Counted from the stretch's first letter, positions 34,754-44,266 are shown. The stretch: DNA of 64,000 bases from Palsa-506 sp963755815 (GCA_963755815.1 CAVWLF010000010.1:372001-436000), one strand, 5' to 3'. The notes: generated by a model from the letters alone, not told the origin. Made by a program: numbers and translations.

Positions 34754-37038
34754 TGCCCCCGGACGGCGCGCAGCCTCAGGACCGCGCGCAGCCCCAGGAC
34801 ACCGTGGCCCGGGCCACGGCCAGCCCGGAGCGGCCGCAGCCGTATGCGGAACTCGGGCTGACCGCCGCCGAGTACGCGCGGATCAAGGGGATCCTCGGGC
34901 GGCGGCCGACCGACGCGGAGCTGGCCATCTACTCGGTCATGTGGAGCGAGCACTGTTCCTATAAATCCTCGCGCGCGCACCTGCGGCAGTTCGCCGAGAA
35001 GGCGCCGCCCACCGAGGCGCTGCTGGCCGGCATCGGGCATAACGCCGGCGTGGTGGACATCGGGCAGGGCTACGCGGTCACCTTCAAGATCGAATCACAC
35101 AACCACCCGTCCTATGTGGAGCCGTTCCAGGGCGCGGCGACCGGGGTGGGCGGGATCGTCCGTGACATCCTCGCGATGGGCGCCCGGCCGGTGGCGGTCA
35201 TGGACGCGCTGCGGTTCGGCCCGGCGGAAGCGCCGGACACCAGGCGCGTGCTGCCCGGCGTGGTCGGCGGCATCTCGTTCTACGGCAACTGCCTCGGCCT
35301 GCCGAACATCGGCGGGGAGCTGGCTTTCGACCCCTGCTACGCGGGCAATCCGCTGGTGAACGCCCTCTGCGTGGGGGTCATGCGGCACGAGGATCTCAAG
35401 CAGGCCACGGCCGAGGGGCCGGGCAACAAGGTAATCCTGTTCGGGTCGAAGACGGGTCCGGACGGCATCGGCGGTGCGTCGGTTCTCGCCAGCGCGTCGT
35501 TCGGCGGGGCGGGCGAGGGAGCGAAGCGGCCGAGCGTCCAGGTGGGCGACCCGTTCATGGAGAAGCTCCTGATCGAGTGCTGCCTGCAGCTGTACGCGGC
35601 GCGCCTGGTCGTCGGCATCCAGGATCTGGGTGCCGCGGGCGTCTCCTGCGCGACCACCGAGCTGGCCGCGGGCGGCCGGGTTGGCATGCGGGTTGACCTG
35701 GACGCGGTCCCGCTGCGCGATGCCGCGCTCGGGCCGGCCGAGATCCTGATGAGCGAGTCGCAAGAGCGGATGATGGCGATCGTCGAGCCCGCCGACGTCC
35801 CTCGGTTCATGGAGATCTGCGCCCGATGGGACGTGCCGGCCACGGTCATCGGCGAGGTCACCGGCGCCGGTGAGCGGCTGGAGATGAGCTGGCGCGGCGA
35901 GCTGATCGTGGACATCCCGCCCGGCAGCGCCGCCGACGACGGGCCGGTCTACGACCGCGGCGCGCAGCGACCGGCCGGCCAGCGGGAACTCGCCGCCGAT
36001 GACCCGGCCGCGCTGCCCCGCCCGGCCAGCGGCCCGGAGCTGCGGGCCGCGCTGCTGGCCCTGCTTGCGTCCCCGGACGCGGCCGACAAGGCATGGGTCA
36101 CCGAGCAGTACGACCACTACGTGCGCGGCGATACCGTGCTGGCCGCGCCGCAGGACGCCGGCCTGGTCAGGATCGATGAGCGGACCGGCCTGGGGATAGC
36201 GCTCGCCACTGACGGCAACGGCCGGTACGCGCTGCTCGATCCGTACGCCGGCGCCCAGCTCGCGCTGTGCGAGGCGTACCGGAATGTCGCCGCCACCGGC
36301 GCGCGGCCGCTCGCGGTGACCAACTGCATGAACTTCGGATCGCCGGAGGACCCGGCCGTCATGTGGCAGTTCGCCGCCGCCGTGCGCGGGCTGGCCGACG
36401 CCTGCGCGGCCCTGGGGGTGCCGGTGACCGGCGGCAACGTGAGCTTCTACAACCAGACCGGCGGGGTGGCGATCCACCCCACGCCGGTCGTGGGGGTGCT
36501 CGGCGTCCATGACGACGTCCGGCGGCGGCTGTCGCTCGGCTTCCGCGAGGCCGGGGCCAGCGTGCTGCTGCTCGGCCGCACCGCGGCGGAATTCGGCGGC
36601 TCGCTGTGGGCCCGGGTCGCGCACGGGCACCTCGGCGGGCAGCCGCCGCTGGTCGACCTGGACGCCGAGCGGCGGCTCGCGCTGGTCTTCGCCGCCGCGG
36701 CGGCCGGCGGCCTGCTGGCCGCGGCGCATGACCTGTCTGATGGCGGGCTCGCGGTCGCGCTGGCCGAGTGCTGCCTGGCGGGCGGTTCCGGCTGCACGGT
36801 CAGCCTGCCGGGTGACCCGTTCACCAGCCTCTTCAGCGAATCAGCCGCGCGCGCCGTAGTGGCCGTGCGGCCCGGCGGCGAGGCCGCTTTCGCCGAGTTG
36901 TGCGCTGGCCACGGGGTTCCCGCCACCGTGCTCGGCACGACCGGCGGAACTGCCTTCGCCGTCACCGGCGGGTTCAGCATCCCGCTGGATGAGCTCGGCG
37001 CCGCGCACCGCCAGACGCTGCCGGCCCTGTTCGGCTGA
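34753..37038 (+). CDS. purL: Phosphoribosylformylglycinamidine synthase subunit PurL (synthetase)
   Basis: A 761-residue small-type PurL: N-terminal linker then WSEHCSYKSSRAHLRQF (about 55-71), KIESHNHPSYVEPFQGAATGVGG (ATP/Mg site), SFYGNCLGLPNIGGEL and the second half NCMNFGSPEDPAVMW, GNVSFYNQTGG, DLSDGGLAVALAE. Performs the ATP-dependent FGAR amidation together with PurS and PurQ. The start overlaps the purQ stop. The N-terminal ~30 residues are poorly conserved (PQDRAQPQD repeats). Confidence 0.96.
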   Translation: MPPDGAQPQDRAQPQDTVARATASPERPQPYAELGLTAAEYARIKGILGRRPTDAELAIYSVMWSEHCSYKSSRAHLRQFAEKAPPTEALLAGIGHNAGVVDIGQGYAVTFKIESHNHPSYVEPFQGAATGVGGIVRDILAMGARPVAVMDALRFGPAEAPDTRRVLPGVVGGISFYGNCLGLPNIGGELAFDPCYAGNPLVNALCVGVMRHEDLKQATAEGPGNKVILFGSKTGPDGIGGASVLASASFGGAGEGAKRPSVQVGDPFMEKLLIECCLQLYAARLVVGIQDLGAAGVSCATTELAAGGRVGMRVDLDAVPLRDAALGPAEILMSESQERMMAIVEPADVPRFMEICARWDVPATVIGEVTGAGERLEMSWRGELIVDIPPGSAADDGPVYDRGAQRPAGQRELAADDPAALPRPASGPELRAALLALLASPDAADKAWVTEQYDHYVRGDTVLAAPQDAGLVRIDERTGLGIALATDGNGRYALLDPYAGAQLALCEAYRNVAATGARPLAVTNCMNFGSPEDPAVMWQFAAAVRGLADACAALGVPVTGGNVSFYNQTGGVAIHPTPVVGVLGVHDDVRRRLSLGFREAGASVLLLGRTAAEFGGSLWARVAHGHLGGQPPLVDLDAERRLALVFAAAAAGGLLAAAHDLSDGGLAVALAECCLAGGSGCTVSLPGDPFTSLFSESAARAVVAVRPGGEAAFAELCAGHGVPATVLGTTGGTAFAVTGGFSIPLDELGAAHRQTLPALFG

Positions 37039-37118
37039 CCGCCGCTTGCTGACCGGCGCCCGCTAACCGCCGCGCTGACCGGCCCCGGCCGGCGGCCGGG
37101 CCGGCTACCGTCGCACCG

Positions 37119-37595
37119 ATGCCGACTCGACGCCTGGATCCGCAGCGGCTGCTCGCTGCGCTCAACGAGCAGCGGGCCGAACTCGGCCGCCCGGCCTGGA
37201 CCGGCTCGCTGACCGCCGAGGCACTGGCGGATGGCTGCGTCGGCGCGGTGGCCGCGGCGCTGGACTCGGACGTCGTGCCTCGTCCCGAGGCGCTGCGGGC
37301 GGCGGCGATGCGCCTGCTCGACCTGCTGGCCGCGCGCGTGCCCGGCCGCGCGGTCGAGGTGCGCATCCCGCCGTATGCGGCGATCCAGTGCGTGCCCGGC
37401 CCGCGGCATACCCGCGGCACCCCGCCGAATGTGGTGGAGACCGACGCCGCCACCTGGGTCAGGCTCGCGACGGGACGGCTGGCCTGGGCGGCAGCCACCG
37501 CTGACGGCCTGATCCGGGCCAGCGGCCCGCGGGCTGACCTGGCCGAATATCTCCCGCTGCGATCCGCTGAGGGCTCGGCTGACTGCGTTCCGTGA
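37119..37595 (+). CDS. Sterol carrier family protein
   Basis: A 158-residue protein of the SCP-like family that lies between purL and purF in many actinomycetes. Family features: MPTRRLDPQRLLAALNEQ, GRAVEVRIPPYAAIQCVPG-like core and PNVVETDAATWVRLATGRL-W (about 105-125), a motif shared with SCP2-type lipid-binding proteins. ATG 37119. Biochemical role is unknown. Part of the purine operon by position (80 bp after purL, 68 bp before purF). Confidence 0.85.
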   Translation: MPTRRLDPQRLLAALNEQRAELGRPAWTGSLTAEALADGCVGAVAAALDSDVVPRPEALRAAAMRLLDLLAARVPGRAVEVRIPPYAAIQCVPGPRHTRGTPPNVVETDAATWVRLATGRLAWAAATADGLIRASGPRADLAEYLPLRSAEGSADCVP

Positions 37596-37663
37596 CCGTC
37601 AGCTGACCGCTTTCCTACTGGTAAGCCCGCTAACCCACCCGCGCCAGTCAATAGACTGAACCG

Positions 37664-39214
37664 GTGGTCAAGCCCGACGGCCGTCTGACGGCTGAGCTGG
37701 ATCCGGGGGAGCAGCCGCGGGACGCCTGCGGCGTGTTCGGCGTCTGGGCACCCGGCGAGGAAGTCGCCAAGCTGGCCTATTTCGGGCTGTACGCCCTGCA
37801 GCACCGCGGTCAGGAGTCCGCGGGCATCGCGGTCAGCGACGGCATCAGGATCGTCGTCTACAAGGACATGGGCCTGGTGCCGCAGGTATTCGACGAGTCC
37901 GTGCTCAACACCCTGCGCGGGCACATTGCCGTCGGTCACTGCCGCTATTCCACCAGCGGCTCGTCGATCTGGGACAACGCCCAGCCCACCTTCCGCGCGA
38001 CGCCGTCGGCCAGCCTCGCGCTCGGCCACAACGGCAACCTGATCAACACCCTGGAGCTGGCCGCGCTGGTGGATCCGGCCGCCGGAGCGGGCGGCAGCCG
38101 CGCGACCACGGACACGGACGTGCTCACCGCGCTGTTCGCCGGAGCCGTCGGTGACCCGCCGGGCCAATCCGATGGCCACGCCGGTGGCCAGCCCGGTGAC
38201 CGGTCCGGCGGCCAGGCCGCCGCGGGTATCGCCACCGGCATCGAGGAGTCGGCGTTCGCCGCGCTGCCGCTCGTGCGCGGCGCCTACTCGCTGGTGTTCA
38301 TGGACGAGCGGACCCTGTACGCGGCCCGTGATCCGCAGGGGTTCCGCCCGCTGGTGCTGGGCAAGCTGACCCGCGGCTGGGTGGTGGCCAGCGAGACGGC
38401 CGCCCTCGACATCGTCGGCGCCACGATGGTCCGGGAGATCGAGCCCGGCGAGATGATCGCGATTGACGAGGCGGGCGTACGGTCCAGGCGCTTCGCGCCG
38501 GCCGATGCCCGCGGCTGCCTGTTTGAGTACGTCTACCTGGCCAGGCCGGATACCACCATCGCCGGCCGGGGCGTGCAGGCCACCCGGGTGGAAGTCGGCC
38601 GGCGGCTGGCGGCCGAGTACCCGGTCCCGGCCGACCTGGTCATCCCGGTGCCCGAGTCGGGCACGCCGGCCGCGATCGGCTACGCGGAGGCCAGCGGCAT
38701 CCCCTACGCGCAGGGCCTGGTCAAGAACTCCTATGTCGGCCGGACGTTCATCCAGCCGAGCCAGACGATCCGGCAGCTTGGCATCCGGCTCAAGCTGAAC
38801 CCGCTCCGGGACGTTATCGCCGGCCAGCGGGTAGTGGTCGTCGATGACTCGATCGTCCGGGGCAATACCCAGCGCGCCATTGTCGCGATGCTGCGCGAGT
38901 CCGGGGCCGCCGAGGTGCACGTGCGCATCTCGAGCCCGCCGGTGACATGGCCGTGCTTTTACGGCATCGACTTCGCCAGCCGGGCCGAGCTGATCGCCGG
39001 CGAGCTGTCCGTCGAGGAGGTCCGGGCCTCCCTCGGCGCCGACTCGCTCGGCTACGTGTCACTCGCGGGCCTGACCGCCGCGACGACCCTTCCGGCCGGG
39101 CGGCTTTGCCGGGCCTGCTTCGACGGTAATTACCCGGTCCCGGTGGCGGCCGCGGAGCGCGGCAAGCATGTCCTTGAGGGCGCGGGCGCCAGCGTGCCCA
39201 AGGCCCGGTCGTGA
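37664..39214 (+). CDS. purF: Amidophosphoribosyltransferase
   Basis: First committed step of purine synthesis (PRPP plus glutamine to phosphoribosylamine). After a 21-residue propeptide, C22 (DACGVFGVW) is the N-terminal nucleophile. HRGQESAGIA, PRPP loop VVVVDDSIVRGNTQR, and the C-terminal cysteines (CLFEYVYLAR, CFYGIDF, CRACFDG) that hold the [4Fe-4S] cluster are present. Odd: residues about 163-192 (GQSDGHAGGQPGDRSGG-type) are a Gly/Asp/Gln-rich insertion absent from typical PurF. GTG 37664. Its stop overlaps the purM GTG (GTGA). Confidence 0.95.
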   Translation: MVKPDGRLTAELDPGEQPRDACGVFGVWAPGEEVAKLAYFGLYALQHRGQESAGIAVSDGIRIVVYKDMGLVPQVFDESVLNTLRGHIAVGHCRYSTSGSSIWDNAQPTFRATPSASLALGHNGNLINTLELAALVDPAAGAGGSRATTDTDVLTALFAGAVGDPPGQSDGHAGGQPGDRSGGQAAAGIATGIEESAFAALPLVRGAYSLVFMDERTLYAARDPQGFRPLVLGKLTRGWVVASETAALDIVGATMVREIEPGEMIAIDEAGVRSRRFAPADARGCLFEYVYLARPDTTIAGRGVQATRVEVGRRLAAEYPVPADLVIPVPESGTPAAIGYAEASGIPYAQGLVKNSYVGRTFIQPSQTIRQLGIRLKLNPLRDVIAGQRVVVVDDSIVRGNTQRAIVAMLRESGAAEVHVRISSPPVTWPCFYGIDFASRAELIAGELSVEEVRASLGADSLGYVSLAGLTAATTLPAGRLCRACFDGNYPVPVAAAERGKHVLEGAGASVPKARS

Positions 39215-40275
39215 GCTCATCGCGGGCCGGCCCGAGCTACGCGGGCGCGGGCGTTGACATCGAGGCCGGGCAGCGGGCCGTCGACCTGATGCGCGCTGCG
39301 GTCGCCCGGACCGCCCGGCCCGAGGTGGTGGGCGGCATCGGCGGATTTGCCGGGCTGTTCGATGCCTCCCGGCTGGCTGGCTACCGGCGGCCGCTGCTGG
39401 CGACCGCGACCGACGGCGTCGGCACGAAGGTGGTGATCGCCCAGCGGATGGGCCGGTATGACACCGTCGGCATCGACCTGGTCGCCATGGTCGTCGACGA
39501 TCTCGTGGCCTGCGGTGCCGAGCCGCTGTTCATGACCGACTACGTGGTCTGCGGGGCGCTGCGGCCGGAGCGCGTGGCGGCCATTGTCGGCGGCGTCGCG
39601 GAAGGCTGCGTACGGGCCGGGTGCGCCCTCATCGGCGGTGAGACGGCGGAGCACCCCGGCCACTTCGGTCCCGATGACTTCGACCTGGCCGGCGCCGCGA
39701 CCGGAGTAGTGGAGGCCGATCGGCTGCTCGGCCCGGACCGGGTCCGGCCCGGCGATGCGCTGATCGCGATGGCCTCCTCCGGACTGCATTCCAACGGGTT
39801 CTCACTGGTCCGGAAACTGATCGACGCCGATGGCGGCCAACTCGCGCTGACGGCCCAGCCGGCCGGCCTGGATAAGCCGCTGGGAGACGAGCTGCTGACT
39901 CCGACGCGTATCTACGCTCCGGATTGCCTCGCCCTCGCCGCTGGCGGCGACGTGCGCGCGTTCGCGCATATCACCGGCGGCGGGCTGGCCGCTAACCTCA
40001 GCCGGGTCCTGCCGCCCGGCGCCGATGCCACCATCGACCGGGGTACCTGGCGCCCGCCTGCGGTGTTCGGCCTGCTGGCCGCGCACGGAGGGGTGGCCGC
40101 GGAGGAGATGGAGCGGGTGTTCAACATGGGCGTCGGGATGGTAGCCGTGGTCGGCGCCGACGGCGCCGGACGGGCGCTGAGCCTGCTCGCCGCCCGCGGA
40201 CTGCCCGCATGGGAGGCAGGCCAGGTCACGCCCGGCACGGGCCAGGCCCGCCTGGCCGGGCGCCATCCGGCATGA
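39211..40275 (+). CDS. purM: Phosphoribosylformylglycinamidine cyclo-ligase
   Basis: AIRS synthetase (FGAM to AIR). 354 residues with GAGVDIEAGQRAVDLM, ATDGVGTKVVIAQ, GIDLVAMVVDDLVACGAEPLF, GGETAEHPG and the C-terminal FNMGVGMVAVV motif. GTG 39211 overlaps the purF TGA by 4 bp. Last gene of the purine operon here; convergent with the DUF3073 gene, with 46 bp between the stops. Confidence 0.96.
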   Translation: MSSSRAGPSYAGAGVDIEAGQRAVDLMRAAVARTARPEVVGGIGGFAGLFDASRLAGYRRPLLATATDGVGTKVVIAQRMGRYDTVGIDLVAMVVDDLVACGAEPLFMTDYVVCGALRPERVAAIVGGVAEGCVRAGCALIGGETAEHPGHFGPDDFDLAGAATGVVEADRLLGPDRVRPGDALIAMASSGLHSNGFSLVRKLIDADGGQLALTAQPAGLDKPLGDELLTPTRIYAPDCLALAAGGDVRAFAHITGGGLAANLSRVLPPGADATIDRGTWRPPAVFGLLAAHGGVAAEEMERVFNMGVGMVAVVGADGAGRALSLLAARGLPAWEAGQVTPGTGQARLAGRHPA

Positions 40276-40321
40276 CCAGCCAGCCCGGCCCGGCCGGTCG
40301 GGGCACGCCCGCCGGACTGAG

Positions 40322-40594
40322 CTACCGTCCGGCCTGGCGGGGCACCTCGCCCGCTAGCTCGTCCGCGCCGAGATCGTCCGCCAGTTCGTCTTCGTCATCC
40401 TCGTCGTCGTCACTGTCATCACCGACGGAGTAGCGATCAGCGAGTTCCGCATAGGCGGCCTCTGACTCGGCAGCCTGATCGTCCGTGACGACACCCAGCT
40501 CAGCCCGCAGCCGGTCAAGGTCCGTGCCGCCGCTGTTGTACTTGAGCTGGCGTGCCACCTTGACCTGCTTGGCCTTGGCTCGGCCGCGCCCCAT
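40322..40594 (-). CDS. DUF3073 domain protein
   Basis: A 90-residue actinobacterial small protein: MGRGRAKAKQVKVARQLKY at the start and SGGTDLDRLRAELG next, then an acidic Asp/Glu tail (about 58-82). Start ATG 40594 chosen by family conservation and CGAGGGGG 8-10 bp upstream; a longer raw frame exists. Highly conserved across Actinobacteria; function unknown, basic-then-acidic composition suggests nucleic-acid or ribosome association. Location after purM matches the Streptomyces order. Confidence 0.9.
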   Translation of the reverse strand: MGRGRAKAKQVKVARQLKYNSGGTDLDRLRAELGVVTDDQAAESEAAYAELADRYSVGDDSDDDEDDEDELADDLGADELAGEVPRQAGR

Positions 40595-40817
40595 TGGCTC
40601 GACCCCCTCGAACGTACGGGGGCCTTGGTCGGGCCCCTGGTCACCGCACTCAATGTGCTGTCTCGGTCTTGCGCTGATGCAGGCGGGCTTCATGCACAAC
40701 AGACAGACCCGACGCCTCTCCACCGCCTGGGGATGCGACGCGTTTCCTGCCTCCGTACGGACATAACCGTACCTGGTTTAGGCGCCGAGCGCCTCCGGGC
40801 ATCGCGGACGGGGCCGG

Positions 40818-41954
40818 TCACCCGCCGAGCCAGATGCTGCGCAGCCTTCCTACCTCGGACATCCGGCGTTCGGCAATCCGGTCGGCGGCCACCGCGGGCG
40901 GTACGCCCTCTTCGTCCGCCGCGGCCAGAATCTGCCTGGTCGTGTCGAAGATTTTCGCCGCCCGGGCCTGCGCACGGTCGAAGTTGAAGCCGGCGAACTC
41001 GTCCGCGACCTGGATCACTCCGCCGGCGTTCACCAGGTAATCCGGGGCGTACACGATGTCGCGGCTGGCGAGCTGCTTCTCGATGCCGGGATGAGCGAGC
41101 TGGTTGTTGGCGCCACCGCAGATGATCCTGGCTGCCAGCGTCGCGACCGTGTCGTCGTCGATCGATCCGCCGAGCGCGCACGGCGAATAGATGTCCATCT
41201 TCCCCGCGGCCAGCTCGGTCCGGCTCGCGGCCACATCCACCGCGGGGTACTCGGCGCGCACCCGCTCGACCGCGCTCGCCGCGACGTCGCAGATGGTGAC
41301 GCGGGCACCGGCATCGAACAGGTGCCCGACCAGGTGCCGGCCGACCTTGCCGACGCCCTCGACCGCGACCCGCCGGCCCGCCAGGCTGGCGTCGCCCCAG
41401 ACATGCTCCGCGGCCGCGCGCATGCCCTGGAACACGCCGAAGGCGGTGAGGACGGAGGAATCCCCGGCCCCGCCGTTCGGCACGGTCCGGCCGGTGACAT
41501 GCGTGCACTCGCGGGCGATGATGTCCATGTCCTCGCTGAAGGTGCCGACGTCGCAGGCGGTGACGTAGCGCCCGTTCAGGGACTGCACGAACCGTCCGTA
41601 GGCGCGCAGCAGGGCCTCTGACTTCAGCCGCGCCGGGTCGCCGATGATGACCGCCTTGCCGCCGCCGAGGTCCAGACCGGCCAGGGCGTTCTTGTAGGCC
41701 ATGGCCCGGGACAGGTTCAGCACGTCGGCCAGGGCCGCGTCTTCGCTCGGGTACGGATAGAACCGGGTGCCGCCCAGCGCCGGGCCAAGCCTGGTCGAGT
41801 AGATGGCGATGATCGCTCGCAGCCCGGTCGGGGCGTCCTGGCAGAACACCACCTGCTCATGCCCGGGATGGCCGTTGGGGGCACTTTCCGTTACGGGCGT
41901 GCTATCGCCGCCGTCGGCAGCGGCTGGGCGGGCAGAACCGAATACATGCGTCAC
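40818..41954 (-). CDS. vdh: Valine (Leu/Phe/Val/Glu-type) dehydrogenase
   Basis: NAD(P)-dependent oxidative deamination of branched-chain amino acids. 378 residues from GTG 41954 (AAGGAG about 10 bp upstream). Dimerisation domain with TRLGPALGGTRFYPY and the catalytic lysines in MAYKNALAGLDLGGGKAVI; Rossmann fold with VAVEGVGKVGRHL; YAPDYLVNAGGVIQVADE late. Its synteny between purM/DUF3073 and bldC is that of Streptomyces vdh. Product 2-oxoisovalerate is a substrate for the bkdABC enzyme encoded 9 kb away. Confidence 0.92.
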   Translation of the reverse strand: MTHVFGSARPAAADGGDSTPVTESAPNGHPGHEQVVFCQDAPTGLRAIIAIYSTRLGPALGGTRFYPYPSEDAALADVLNLSRAMAYKNALAGLDLGGGKAVIIGDPARLKSEALLRAYGRFVQSLNGRYVTACDVGTFSEDMDIIARECTHVTGRTVPNGGAGDSSVLTAFGVFQGMRAAAEHVWGDASLAGRRVAVEGVGKVGRHLVGHLFDAGARVTICDVAASAVERVRAEYPAVDVAASRTELAAGKMDIYSPCALGGSIDDDTVATLAARIICGGANNQLAHPGIEKQLASRDIVYAPDYLVNAGGVIQVADEFAGFNFDRAQARAAKIFDTTRQILAAADEEGVPPAVAADRIAERRMSEVGRLRSIWLGG

Positions 41955-42074
41955 GGCAGTGACTCTCCTTTGAGCCTCTGACCTGGGCATTTAGCATTCG
42001 AGAAACCCAGGCGATACAGCTGAATTATAGGGCAGAGTCGAGTCCGCGCACGGAGGATGCCTGCGGGCCCCCGG

Positions 42075-42143
42075 CCAAGCCGGGCAAGCCCGCCCGGCCA
42101 AGCCGGGCCTGCCCGCCCAGGCAAGCCGGGCAGGCAGGGCACG
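42075..42143. repeat. 23-bp tandem repeat, three units
   Basis: CCAAGCCGGGC recurs at 42075, 42098 and (GCAAGCCGGGC) 42121, an exact 23-bp period, with CCCGCCC stretches between that give potential hairpins with GGGC. Located between the DUF4232 3' end and the vdh start. May serve as a transcription end for the DUF4232 gene. Confidence 0.65.
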
Positions 42144-42165
42144 CCAAGTGGCCTCCCGCTGGGGG

Positions 42166-42711
42166 CTACTTCCGTACCGGCCCCACGATCAGGTAGACCG
42201 GCCCGGCCTTTGAGCAGGCACCGAACGGGAACGGGATCAGCTTGCGCCGGGTCTGATTCGGCGGGTAGACCCGCAGCCCCGCCGCGGTGACCGGGTGGCA
42301 TGCCGAGGCCGGGAAGTTGCCGACCTCCACCACCTGCAACATGGCCGTCGCGGTCTTGCCGCGCCCGAGCGTCACGGTACCCGGGGTGCGGTGATTGAAG
42401 GCGGCCCGGCTGCCGAGCCGGTGGTTGCGCAGGTTGACGGCCCGGACGAAGGGGAAGCCGTTCAGCGTGCAGCGGTGCCCGGACAGGTTGGTGAACTTCA
42501 GGTGGTAGACGATGCTGCCGGCCGTTCCGCTGCCGTTCGTGTTGAGCCAGACGACCAGCCCCGGTGTCTCGCAGGCGCGCGCGACGGCCCGGGGAGCAGG
42601 GCCGGCGGCCGGTCCTGGCGCCGCGAGGGCAAGTGTGGGCACGAGCAGCACGGCGCTGATGGCGGCGGCCGAAGCAGTGATCCGGCGCACGGCGCGGGCG
42701 GTCAGGTTCAT
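42166..42711 (-). CDS. Secreted DUF4232 protein
   Basis: A 181-residue exported protein. The N-terminus has a Sec signal (RRITASAAAISAVLLVPTLALAA, cleavage likely after ~30). Then DUF4232: VVWLNTNGSGTAGSIVYHLKF, LSGHRCTLNGFPFVRAV and C-terminal cysteines (SACHPV, FGACSKAG), giving likely disulfides, extracellular. Function unknown. Head to head with the gene at 42901. Confidence 0.88.
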   Translation of the reverse strand: MNLTARAVRRITASAAAISAVLLVPTLALAAPGPAAGPAPRAVARACETPGLVVWLNTNGSGTAGSIVYHLKFTNLSGHRCTLNGFPFVRAVNLRNHRLGSRAAFNHRTPGTVTLGRGKTATAMLQVVEVGNFPASACHPVTAAGLRVYPPNQTRRKLIPFPFGACSKAGPVYLIVGPVRK

Positions 42712-42900
42712 GAGTTCCCCTCAGGTACGGTGGGCCGGTTCCCCGGGTGACTGGCACCAAGTATGAGCAGTGACCGGCCAATGCGGAAGGACGGCGGCGC
42801 CGCAGGCGGAACCGCCGGACGGATGCCGCCGCGGAGCCCATGATGATCTCTTTACTTTCCGGGCCTTTCCCGTTAAGCCGGGGCATGTCACGATTTGGGC

Positions 42901-43800
42901 ATGCTGCCGTGCGCTGCCTATCTGCGCGTATATGAGCCGCTTTCGGCCTTCGACCCGGCCGAGCGGGCGCAGTGGGCCGCGTACGCGGCTTCCGCCAGCC
43001 GGCCGCGCCGGGCCAGTGCGCTGGCCGCTGAATACGCGGAGGAGCTCCGCAGGCTGATCGCGCTGCCGCCGATCGTGGCCCCGGCGAAGGAGAGCCAGCA
43101 TGCGTATGTGCGCTGGGCCGACGGCATTACCTACGTATGCCCGTGGCAGACGCGGCTGCGCTCCTGGCTCGCGCTGAGCACGCTGCGGGCCACGGCCGGG
43201 CCGCTCATGTCGGATGCCTTCGCCCCGCAGCAGGCCGAGCGGGCCGTCCAGGACTTCGCTCGCTGGGAAGGCCGGGAGGGCTCGCCGCGCGTTTACATCC
43301 AGACCAGTGCCTGGTCAGTGCCGCTGGCCTGGTTCGTGTCCTTCGCGCCGACCGAACGCTGGCTGGTCCTGGGCACGCCCGCCGCGGGAGAGAGCCGGGG
43401 TCCGGCGACGGCCGCCGCGACCCGCGCGCTGGTCTATGCCACGGCCATGTCCCAGGCGCGCCGGAGGGTGGCCAGGTCGCTGGCCACGGCCCGCCGGATT
43501 CCGGGCCGCCGGCGAGCGGAGCCCGGGCCGGCCGCAACTGCCCTGTTGCGCGTCGGCGACGAACTCGAAGAGATTGGCAGGTGGCTTGAGGAGTTCCACC
43601 CGCACTCGGTGGTGGAACTCGATTACGGGGGCCTGGTGCAGCTGCTCGATGACGATGCGTTGCGCGGGGACCAGTCGGCGGCCGAGGTCTCGGCGGCCGT
43701 CACCGCCCTGGGCAACGGGGAGTTTGAACTAGCTGCCGCCATGTACCAGCGCCTGCGCGCCCGGTGGCGCGTTCTGGAGGCGATCGAGCTAGGTAGTTAA
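42901..43800 (+). CDS. Conserved actinobacterial hypothetical protein
   Basis: I chose ATG 42901; a TTG at 42895 opens the longer version. The 299-residue protein (MLPCAAYLRVYEPLSAF...) has no catalytic motif I recognise; features are WADGITYVCPWQTRLRSWLAL (about 70-90), a helix-rich middle and DELEEIGRWLEEFHP-x-SVVELDYGGL (about 220-245). Homologues occupy the same place between vdh and bldC in Streptomyces, so the function may be linked to development or housekeeping rather than accessory. Soluble, rich in Arg. Confidence 0.78.
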   Translation: MLPCAAYLRVYEPLSAFDPAERAQWAAYAASASRPRRASALAAEYAEELRRLIALPPIVAPAKESQHAYVRWADGITYVCPWQTRLRSWLALSTLRATAGPLMSDAFAPQQAERAVQDFARWEGREGSPRVYIQTSAWSVPLAWFVSFAPTERWLVLGTPAAGESRGPATAAATRALVYATAMSQARRRVARSLATARRIPGRRRAEPGPAATALLRVGDELEEIGRWLEEFHPHSVVELDYGGLVQLLDDDALRGDQSAAEVSAAVTALGNGEFELAAAMYQRLRARWRVLEAIELGS

Positions 43801-43949
43801 GGGAGGGGGATGGACTTTTCTGAATCTGCCCGTCGCGACGTTCCGTATCGCTAGAATCACGCAGCGTGACTCAGATCAGTGGAGCAACGGGGTAAGTCAT
43901 CACAGAAACTTTGCTCCCGGTGGTCGATTTGTCACCGCTGGTGATGGCA

Positions 43950-43973
43950 ATATGGTCTCTGAGTAGACCATAT
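43950..43973. promoter_or_regulatory. Perfect 24-bp palindrome upstream of bldC
   Basis: ATATGGTCT-N6-AGACCATAT, arms of nine matching bases, in an AT-richer stretch 90-113 bp before the bldC start. A strong candidate for a dimeric regulator operator; a hairpin in the RNA is the alternative. No regulator is assigned. Confidence 0.55.
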
Positions 43974-44062
43974 GGGACATCCACGGCAGGCTCCCCAATG
44001 GAGCCAGGCATTGTAACAAAACGCAGGATCGCATTACCGGTCCAGGAGGAGAGGCCGTACAC

Positions 44063-44266
44063 ATGTCTGCACGCACACCAGAGGCAGAACCACTGCTGAC
44101 GCCGGCAGAGGTCGCGACAATGTTCAGGGTGGACCCAAAGACCGTCACCCGGTGGGCTAAGGCCGGAAAGCTAACGTCAATCCGGACGCTCGGTGGGCAC
44201 CGTCGGTACAGGGAGACAGAGGTTCGCGCGCTGCTGGCGGGGATCCCGCAGCAGCGCTCAGAGTAG
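44063..44266 (+). CDS. bldC: BldC-family developmental regulator
   Basis: A 67-residue MerR-like small DNA-binding protein: EPLLTPAEVATMFRVDPKTVTRWAKAGKLTS (winged HTH) then IRTLGGHRRYRETEVRALL. It is almost identical to Streptomyces BldC, which binds asymmetric direct repeats in head-to-tail oligomers and delays the onset of sporulation genes. ATG 44063 is behind AGGAGGAGAGG. Single gene; a 24-bp palindrome lies upstream. The presence of BldC does not by itself prove sporulation. Confidence 0.95.
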   Translation: MSARTPEAEPLLTPAEVATMFRVDPKTVTRWAKAGKLTSIRTLGGHRRYRETEVRALLAGIPQQRSE

